24,137 nucleotides of DNA from SpSt-28 sp044343155 (GTDB lineage: Archaea > Aenigmatarchaeota > Aenigmatarchaeia > CG10238-14 > SpSt-28), in NCBI GenBank assembly GCA_044343155.1, contig JAVZSS010000008.1, forward strand, positions 1-24,137, given 5' to 3'. The notes below the pieces were generated by a model. The model was not told the origin of the DNA. It searched no databases and saw only the letters and a program-made list of their open reading frames with translations. The translations under genes and the position numbers were made by a program. Positions 15,421 through 22,800 of this stretch are shown here, one piece after another (position 1 is the stretch's first letter; the number at the start of each line of letters is the position of its first letter).

Positions 15421-16830
15421 ATGAGAAAGGATATTATCCAAATAAATAAAAATAGCAATATTGCAATTTCAACACTATGGTCAAAAAAAGAAGATATAAT
15501 TAAAAATTTGAATGATAATATTAAACAAAAAATTGGAATTATTGGTACTACTTATACTTCATATGGAATAAATTTGATTTTAGAAACACTTGCAAAAAAT
15601 CCAAAAGTTGATACATTAATATTATTTGGAGCAGATTTAAGCTCAAGTGGTGAAAATCTAGTAAAAGTTTTTGGAAAAAAAGATTTAAATAGTATAAAAA
15701 TTCTTTTTCCTTTAGAAAAAATAGAAAAAATTGTAAAAACTGTTAAGCTAATAGATTTAAGAAAAGAGTTTGTTAACAAAAATTTTAACATTTTAGAAAA
15801 AACAATAGAAGAAAATTATAATGAAAATTGTGAAAATGTAAGAGAATTAATTGAAATTAACTTAGAAGAAGAAAGTGAATTAAATTCTTGGCTATTTCCA
15901 TTAAGTGGGCATTATATTTATGAAACCAGTGTTTTTAGAGCATGGATTAAAATTTTGGATTTAATAATGAGATTTGGCTCAATCAAATTTAGTGAACATG
16001 AAGAACCGCAAAAAGAATATTTAAATGTAATGGTTACTTTAGGCTTATATGGCAATGACTACAAAATAGAAGAAGAATTTTTTAAATATATTCCAAAAAA
16101 AGATTTTGAAAATCATATAAATCAAGTATTGAATCCGGAAAAGCCTGAAACAGTAGAATATACTTATGGAGAAAGAATTTTTAAACATAGATTTGGAAAA
16201 AATCAATTAGAATATTTAATTGAAAAACTTTCCAAATCTCCATATTCTAGAAGAGCATTAGTTATAAGTTGGGACCATGAAATAGATCAAAAAAGTAAAA
16301 ATCCACCTTGCATAATAGCTATACAAGGAACTATAACTGAAAACTATTATTCACATATAGTATTTTTAAGAAGTAATGATATGTATGCTGCTTGGCCAGT
16401 AAACTTTATTGCCCAAATAGAATTAGCAAAAAAAATAGTTAATGAAATCAATAAAAGAACTAATGCAAATTTTTCAATTGGTAGTATTACAAGTATTAGT
16501 TTTAGTGCCCATATTTATGAGCATGATTGGAATAATGCTAAAAGAGTTATAAATGAAAATAGGGAAAAACTAAAGTTTTTTGTTCAAGACCCAAAAGGTA
16601 ATTTTTTAATTTCTAAAGAAGGTGAAAAAATTAAGTTAGAGCATAGAACTCCTGACAATTCTACCATAACTTTAAAATTAGAAAGTGAAAACTTTTGGGA
16701 GATTTATCAAGCATTAAAAGGTGGTACTTTCTTTTCGACTTTTGACCATGCTTTATATCTAGGAAAAGAACTACGAAATGCGTTTAACAAACTAAAAGAA
16801 GGAAAAGAATATATTCAGGATGAAGCATAA
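15421..16830 (+). CDS. Thymidylate synthase family protein with MtrA/DUF4346-like N-terminal domain
   Basis: A 469-residue two-domain protein. Residues ~1-150 contain IGTTYTSYGINLILETLAKN and TLILFGADLSSSG, resembling the DUF4346 domain found in MtrA-like proteins of C1-pterin metabolism. The C-terminal ~300 residues are thymidylate synthase/dCMP hydroxymethylase. The catalytic cysteine is C297 in NPPCIIAIQ, followed by FLRSNDMYAAWPVNFIAQ for nucleotide phosphate and folate contacts, and SFSAHIYEHDW, which matches the family's His/Tyr nucleotide-binding segment. It should methylate dUMP to dTMP, or hydroxymethylate a pyrimidine nucleotide, with a reduced pterin. The N-terminal domain may handle the pterin or its C1 group, which is inference. 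Ends overlap the convergent radical SAM gene by 16 bases. Confidence 0.87.
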   Translation: MRKDIIQINKNSNIAISTLWSKKEDIIKNLNDNIKQKIGIIGTTYTSYGINLILETLAKNPKVDTLILFGADLSSSGENLVKVFGKKDLNSIKILFPLEKIEKIVKTVKLIDLRKEFVNKNFNILEKTIEENYNENCENVRELIEINLEEESELNSWLFPLSGHYIYETSVFRAWIKILDLIMRFGSIKFSEHEEPQKEYLNVMVTLGLYGNDYKIEEEFFKYIPKKDFENHINQVLNPEKPETVEYTYGERIFKHRFGKNQLEYLIEKLSKSPYSRRALVISWDHEIDQKSKNPPCIIAIQGTITENYYSHIVFLRSNDMYAAWPVNFIAQIELAKKIVNEINKRTNANFSIGSITSISFSAHIYEHDWNNAKRVINENREKLKFFVQDPKGNFLISKEGEKIKLEHRTPDNSTITLKLESENFWEIYQALKGGTFFSTFDHALYLGKELRNAFNKLKEGKEYIQDEA

Positions 16831-17678
16831 AATAGATGTGAACCATCACATGATTTTGAATTCAAATAAGCAAAACCTTCTCTACAACAACCAAAAGTCA
16901 AACCATTTTTTTCAACTAAATTCTTAACTTTTTTCATAACTTTTTCTCTAATAACCTTAGGCAAATAGTAACTTCCTGAAATTTTTTCTCCTAAAACAAA
17001 ATAAAATTTTTTCAATCTCTTCATCTCTTTTGGAAATTTTTTAAACATTCTCTTCCAATTATCTAATCTCACTTTATAAGTACTGGAAACAATATGTCTT
17101 ACTCCAATTTCTTTTGCTTTTAATATCAAATCTTCAACGTTATCATTCAAACCTAGAATTATAGGATCTATTCTTAAAACTGTGGGTATGTTTTCTTTTG
17201 ATAGTTTCTCTAAAGCTTCTAATCTTTTAAAAGGAGAAGGTGCATTAGGTTCTATCTTACAAGAAATTTTTTCATCCAAAGTTGTTATAGTAATACTAAC
17301 AATAACATTCATTCTTTTCAAAATATCTATATCTCTTAAAACCAAATCTGATTTTGTTAATATTAGAACTTTCAAACCATTATTCTTAAATATTTTCAAA
17401 CACTCCCTAAATATTTTCAATTTTTCCTCCAATTTTTGATATGGATCTGAACTATTAGATGCTGAAATATAAAGACTTTTATCAATTTCTCTTAAATCTT
17501 TATTTACTCTCAAAATTATTTTTTCTTTAATTCTTGGAAAATTAAAATCTCTTATATAACTAGAAGCATAACAGTATAAACAAGAGTGAATACAACCAAC
17601 ATAAGGAGAAAAACTATATTTCTTGGGGCAAGTACATAAACTATTTCTCCATGGATCGAATAAAGAAATAGCTCTCAT
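16815..17678 (-). CDS. Radical SAM protein, SplB-like (COG1533 type)
   Basis: A 287-residue radical SAM enzyme. The [4Fe-4S]/SAM motif CxxxCxxC is at C29, C33 and C36 (GCIHSCLYCYA), with two more cysteines at 15 and 17 in CTCP just before it. It continues with a TIM-barrel-like core including VLILTKSDLVLRD and SITITTLDE. The C-terminus has GCCREGF. This set is typical of archaeal and bacterial proteins named for similarity to spore photoproduct lyase, whose substrate outside spore formers is unknown. It is divergent from the Ogg-type glycosylase gene over only 25 bases, hinting at a shared promoter region and a possible DNA-repair link. The end overlaps the thymidylate synthase gene. Confidence 0.88.
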   Translation of the reverse strand: MRAISLFDPWRNSLCTCPKKYSFSPYVGCIHSCLYCYASSYIRDFNFPRIKEKIILRVNKDLREIDKSLYISASNSSDPYQKLEEKLKIFRECLKIFKNNGLKVLILTKSDLVLRDIDILKRMNVIVSITITTLDEKISCKIEPNAPSPFKRLEALEKLSKENIPTVLRIDPIILGLNDNVEDLILKAKEIGVRHIVSSTYKVRLDNWKRMFKKFPKEMKRLKKFYFVLGEKISGSYYLPKVIREKVMKKVKNLVEKNGLTFGCCREGFAYLNSKSCDGSHLFYASS

Positions 17679-17703
17679 AATTATAATTTAATAAAGTTAA
17701 TTT

Positions 17704-18321
17704 ATGGAGAATTGGGAAAAAGTAATAAAAAGAATATATGAAAAACATGAAGATGAAATAAAAAGAAGAATTAGAATCTTTGAATCCTATTCCAAACTTT
17801 CTAAGGAAGAAAAATTTATAGAGCTTTGCTTTTGTATTTTAGTTGCAGGCAATTCTTTACAAAAAACTCTTTTTATTTGGAAAAATATTGGAAAAGATTT
17901 TCTTTTTTTGAATGAAAGAGAATTGAAAGAAAAATTAAAAAAACTTGGGTATAGATTTTACAATTTAAGAGCTTCCTTTATAATTAAAAACAGAGAAAAA
18001 ATGGACATATTAGAAAAAATAGAATGTTCTAAACAATTTAGAGAAATATTGGTTAAAAACTTCTATGGAATTGGTTATAAAGAAGCTTCACATTTTTTAA
18101 GAAATGTTGGATGCAAAAATCTAGCCATAATAGATAGGCATGTTTTAAATTTTTTGAAAAAATTCAATTTAATTAAAGAAATTCCAAAAAATTTAACTAG
18201 AAAAAAATATTTGGAAATAGAAGATTTATTGGAAAATATGGCAACTAAGATTAATATATCATTAGTTGAGTTAGATTTTTGTATCTTTTATCATGAAACT
18301 AAAAATTTTCCAGAAAAATAA
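17704..18321 (+). CDS. ogg: 8-oxoguanine DNA glycosylase/AP lyase, Ogg2 type
   Basis: A 205-residue helix-hairpin-helix GPD glycosylase of the archaeal Ogg2 group. Its hairpin is YGIGYKEASHFLRNVG, with the Schiff-base lysine K126. The catalytic aspartate D144 sits in AIIDRHVLNFL, 18 residues later, the spacing seen in the Methanocaldococcus enzyme. It excises 8-oxoguanine from DNA and cuts the strand by beta-elimination. Ogg2 proteins end with a C-terminal lysine or nearby charge contacting the base; this one ends FPEK. Length fits the family (about 205-210). It is the first of a two-gene plus-strand pair with a zinc-ribbon gene starting five bases after its stop. Confidence 0.93.
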   Translation: MENWEKVIKRIYEKHEDEIKRRIRIFESYSKLSKEEKFIELCFCILVAGNSLQKTLFIWKNIGKDFLFLNERELKEKLKKLGYRFYNLRASFIIKNREKMDILEKIECSKQFREILVKNFYGIGYKEASHFLRNVGCKNLAIIDRHVLNFLKKFNLIKEIPKNLTRKKYLEIEDLLENMATKINISLVELDFCIFYHETKNFPEK

Positions 18322-18326
18322 AAAAT

Positions 18327-18464
18327 ATGAAGTCTAAAGCTCATAAAAAATGTCCTAATTGTGGAAACTTTACTTTAGAATTTATTTTAGGAGAGTGGGT
18401 TTGCCATGAGTGTGAATATCATACTAAAAATTTAAGAAATAGAAAAAAAGGTACTTTTAGGTAA
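18327..18464 (+). CDS. Small zinc-ribbon protein
   Basis: A 45-residue basic protein with two CxxC knuckles, CPNC (9-12) and CHEC (26-29), around a short beta segment (LEFILGEWV), and a basic tail NLRNRKKGTFR. This is a rubredoxin/TFIIB-like zinc ribbon, probably RNA- or DNA-binding. It follows the Ogg gene by five bases, so co-transcription is likely. The convergent ATPase gene ends 10 bases further. No specific family is recognised; ribosome-associated zinc ribbons of similar size exist in archaea. Confidence 0.75.
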   Translation: MKSKAHKKCPNCGNFTLEFILGEWVCHECEYHTKNLRNRKKGTFR

Positions 18465-18474
18465 TTTCTTTATG

Positions 18475-19737
18475 CTAAAAATAAAATACTGGAACCCAAT
18501 AAACTATTGTATTGTTAACTTTCTCTTTCTTAAATTTATCTAATGTAACTATAATTGCTTTTTCTGGCTTATAAGCATTTAAAAAACTATGAAAACTTTT
18601 ACCTAATTTTTCTTCCGTAAGTTTAACTTCTATTGGAATTAACTGCTCTTTAATACTTAATACAAAATCTATTTCAGCTTTTCCTGTAGTTCTCCAGTAG
18701 TTTAATTTCTGAAACTCAAAAGTGGAAAATAGTTCTATAAAAATAAAATTCTCTAATAGAGCGCCTTTATCTGTTCTACTATCAAAAGGTAGAAAGTTAT
18801 CTATAGCAGAATTTCTTAACCCAAGATCTAAAAAATATATTTTGGGTGTTTTTCTTAATTCAGTAGTAAGATTTTTATGAAAAGGAAATAAAGTACGAAC
18901 TATATAACTATGATGAAGGATATTTAAAAAATCTTCAATTTTTCTAAAACTAATTTTTAAGTTATTGCTTAATGATGAAAGAGATAATAAATTAGAAGTA
19001 TTGAAAGCAAGAATTTTTACCAGATCTTCAAATTTTGATGTTTCCTCGATCCTAAAAAAATTTACTACATCTTTTTCTAAATAAAGATTAAAAATATTTT
19101 TTAGAATTGTAATTTTCTCTTCTTCACTTATAGCTTTTACAACTTCTGGATAACCACCAAAAACAACATACTCTTTCCAATATTTTAAAAACTCTTGTGT
19201 AAATGATGGAGGGGCAACTTCATCATTTTCAGTTAAAAATCTTTTTAAAGAAGTATTTTTTTCAACAAACAACTTTTTTAAACCTTCATCCTTTACAGAT
19301 AAGAACTCTTCAAAACAGAAAGTTAAAAGATCGAAGAGAAAAAGTCTTCCTACTAAATGTGGTAAAATGTTTGCTTTTAATTCTAGCGAAGAAGAACCTG
19401 AAATAAAAATTTTTACATCCTGAAATTCGTCATAAATTATTTTTAATTTTTCTCCCCCATCTTTAACTTTTTGAATTTCATCCAAGAACAAAAATAATTT
19501 TTCCTCAGATCTTTTAAACCTTTTTACAAAATCTAATGGATTTTCTTCTAATGCCTTTCTATATTCAATTAAGTCCAAATTTATGAAAGCTTTATTACCC
19601 TCTATCTTTTTTTCAATCATTTTTAACAAAGTTGTCTTCCCTGCTTGCCTTGGCCCTCTTATTCCAATTATTTCTCTTCTTTCCAAAAACTTCATTATTT
19701 TATCTTCCAGCTTTCTTTTATAGAATATTTCTCCCAT
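18475..19737 (-). CDS. AAA ATPase with DUF4143 C-terminal domain (COG1373)
   Basis: A 420-residue ATPase of the AAA_14/COG1373 group. Walker A is GPRQAGKT at 28-35, Walker B LFLFLDEIQ near 80-90, and the sensor GSSS near 112-115. GRLFLFDLLTFCFEEFL follows, as usual in this group. The DUF4143 part contains YVVFGGYPEVV, a winged-helix-like middle and YFLDLGLRN. It ends with a nuclease-like signature, ENFIFIEL...AEIDFVL...PIEVK, of PD-(D/E)XK shape. These proteins are abundant and multi-copy in archaea and some bacteria. Their role is unsettled, with mobile-element or defence links suggested. It lies downstream of rtcB on the same strand with 79 AT-rich bases between. Confidence 0.9.
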   Translation of the reverse strand: MGEIFYKRKLEDKIMKFLERREIIGIRGPRQAGKTTLLKMIEKKIEGNKAFINLDLIEYRKALEENPLDFVKRFKRSEEKLFLFLDEIQKVKDGGEKLKIIYDEFQDVKIFISGSSSLELKANILPHLVGRLFLFDLLTFCFEEFLSVKDEGLKKLFVEKNTSLKRFLTENDEVAPPSFTQEFLKYWKEYVVFGGYPEVVKAISEEEKITILKNIFNLYLEKDVVNFFRIEETSKFEDLVKILAFNTSNLLSLSSLSNNLKISFRKIEDFLNILHHSYIVRTLFPFHKNLTTELRKTPKIYFLDLGLRNSAIDNFLPFDSRTDKGALLENFIFIELFSTFEFQKLNYWRTTGKAEIDFVLSIKEQLIPIEVKLTEEKLGKSFHSFLNAYKPEKAIIVTLDKFKKEKVNNTIVYWVPVFYF

Positions 19738-19739
19738 AT

Positions 19740-19784
19740 CTCTATTATTTTTGCAATAATTTAAAAATTAACTCTATTATTTTT
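19740..19784. repeat. Perfect 13-base direct repeat upstream of the ATPase gene
   Basis: ctctattattttt occurs at 19740-19752 and again at 19772-19784, 32 bases apart start to start, in the 79-base gap between rtcB and the ATPase gene. The first copy ends three bases before the ATPase start codon. It could be an operator pair, but the sequence is low-complexity and may be chance. Confidence 0.35.
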
Positions 19785-19816
19785 TCATCTTTTTCAATTT
19801 TTATAGAGAAACCAAA

Positions 19817-22800
19817 CTAACCTTTCATTACAGCAATTGGTCTTAATTCAACAACTTTCTTGCTTATTCCAGATTTTTCTAAAACATCTACTACTTCAGT
19901 TGAGAGTTTATATGCTTGAGGTCTTTCTTCAGATAAAACTTTCATACTTGCTGCTTTAGCCAAAATTCCTTTTTGAGATAATTCTCTCAAAACTTCCTCT
20001 CCTCTAACTTCCCTTAAAGCCTTTGCTCTAGACTCTACCCTACCAGATCCATGGGCAGTAGAATAAAATGTTTCAGCTGCTTTTTCTGTACCAATAAGGA
20101 CATAGCTTGGAGTGGCCATTGAAGCAGCAACTAAGACAGGCTGACCTATATTTCTATATTTTGCTGGTAATTCCATTCTTCCTTTAGGAAAACATCTTGT
20201 TGCTCCTTTTCTATGAACAAAAACTTTTTTCTTAACTCCATCTATTTCATGCTCTTCTATTTTACAAATATTATGAGCTACATCGTAGATTATTTCCAAT
20301 CCTATTTCTTCTAATTTCATTTTCATAACTTTAACAAAACTTTCTCTTACCCAATGTGTTATCATTTGTCTATTAGCCCAAGCATAATTGGCTGCTGCAG
20401 ACATAGCAGCAAAATAATCTTCTTGCTCTTTAGTTCCTGCTGGAGTATAAGCTAATTCTCTATCCGGCAACTTTCTTATTTCATCTCTAAATTTGTGTTC
20501 AATAATTCTTAAATAATCTGTACAAACTTGATGTCCTAGTCCTCTAGATCCTGTATGTATCATAACACAAATTTGATTCTCTTTTTCAATTCCAAAAATC
20601 TTAGCTATTTCTGGTAAAAATATTCTATTAACAGCTTGAATTTCCAAAAAGTGATTACCTGCACCTAAAGTGCCTAATTGTGGAGCGCCTCTTTTTTTAG
20701 CTTCAATTGAAACTTTTTCTGGATTTGCAGTTTTCATACATCCATTTTCTTCTAAATATTCCAAATCTTTCTCAAAACCATAGCCATTTTCAACTGCCCA
20801 TTTTGCTCCATTTCTCAAAACTTCATCCAATTGAGAAATAGATAATTTAATTTTACCTTCTTCTCCAACTCCAGATGGAACATTTCTAAATATTTCTTCT
20901 AGCAAATCTTTTAGTTTTGGTTTTACCTCATCTAAAGTTAAATTTGTTCTTAAAAGTCTTACACCGCAATTTGATACTACAAAGTTATTTGCAATAAAAT
21001 TGTGATCATTATGAGCAACTGTAAAATCGTAAACAAAATCATCAAAATCTATTTCTTCTTTACTCAATACTATATCCCAAACCATTCCACTATTCCCTAA
21101 ACCCTTAGTTATTTTTTCAACAAATTCTTCAAATCGTGGAAAGTTGAAAGATATTCTTGGTTTTGTTTTTCTTCCCTCATATACAGATCTTTCTATAAAT
21201 CTCTCATTTACAAATTCATTCACTAGAACTTCATTAATTTGAGATAGTGTAAATCCGTTGTTATAAAGAACAATCGCTTGTCTTTCTACATTTGCTCTTA
21301 AGTTAACTATTATGTTTTTTAGTCTAAGATAAAGTATGGCTGCAGCTGCTAACCTTTTCTTTTCCAAACTATATTCAAAACCTATTAACTCATAAAGTCT
21401 AAGTAAATTTTCAGTATCAGAATATATTAAAAGTTTAATTCTTTTAGTTTTTCCAGATTTTTTATTGTTATACTCTTCCGCCTCTCTAATTTTGCACCTT
21501 ATTCCAAATTCTCTTAAAAGAAGAGCTATTTGAGTAATAAATTTCCTTCCATTTTCAATTAATTTTGTAGATTTGTTAATTGATACATAAGGCATGTAAA
21601 ATGTATAATTATGATTTTTCATTACCTTAGGCTTACTCATTTCAGCATCAAAAAAACAAGCTAAAAATAATCTCTTGTACCAAAGAGGAGATTTAAGTAG
21701 CCAATCAGGAACTGAAAACTCTTTTGTTGTTTTTTCTCCTAAAGGAGCTCCGAGAGCATATAAAAGAGTAACGAAAGAATTAGAAGATACTTTAAAACCG
21801 TATTCTACAGTTTCAAAATTAACAAAGCTATGCTTATTTCTTATTCTGTGTTTTCTCTTTCTTGAATAAACTTTAGATGGCTTAAAACCTAACTCTTGAA
21901 TATCTTTTCTTATTAATTCTAAATCTTCTTTTTTTCCATAAAACCATGCATAACCTTTATTGCTATTTTTTGTAAAGAACAAAGTTCCATCACCCATATT
22001 ATATGCCAAAACTTTAATTAGAATTGGTAATTTTTTAGAATTCATCCTCAAAGGCAACAAATTTCTTTTTTTAAGCTCAAATATAACTTTTTCTTTGTTA
22101 CACGGTATGTCCAAACTTTTTATCTTTTCTTCATCAATAATTATTTCATCTGTTGGCTCTTCATATTTAACACCCTTAAAAGTATACATTGCAACTATAT
22201 CACCTTCTTTTATGTATTTCAAAGGAACCATTCCATATGGTGTATAAAATGGATGATCCTCCGTAGCTATTATTTCATAGCCACCAAAAGTTCTCAACTT
22301 AAATACTTTGTTCTTTGGCTTAATTTTTATAAACCTTATTATTTCTGTATCTTCTTCTCTTTTTTCTTCAAAATTCATACACTTTATTCTTTCTTCCCCT
22401 ATTTCATTTTCAAATTCACGAATTTCTTTATAATAACCATACTTAGAAAGAATTTTTGCATCTTTGCTAAGGCAGTTTATGTCATAACCTACTCCTCCAG
22501 GTGAAATTCCACCTTCATAATAATCTAAGGCAGCAACTCCTCCTATGCAATTAGAAACTATAATTCCATTTGCTATAAAATTATGAAACTCACTTTCAAC
22601 TGTTATATCATAAACTTTTTCTAAACTCTCGCATCCTTCTACTTCAACTACTTCATCTAAAAATATATCAGGAGAAACAACTTTTAATGATTGAATAAAA
22701 TTCTCAAAACTTATTACTTCATCTTTTTGCAATTTTACAATTAATTCTTCCCCTCTTCTAATTTTAGTTCTAACAAATTGAATATACCTTAAATCCATAC

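Noticed and set aside
19745..19819. After the rtcB TAG the same frame stays open for 23 codons with a helix-like composition before TAA.
   Set aside because: RtcB normally ends at this VMKG-type terminus. An open run of 23 codons is not rare by chance, and there is no sign of pyrrolysine use.
21675..22504. Plus-strand open frames inside intein 2 and nearby.
   Set aside because: Antisense shadows of a continuous intein-extein frame with all motifs present.
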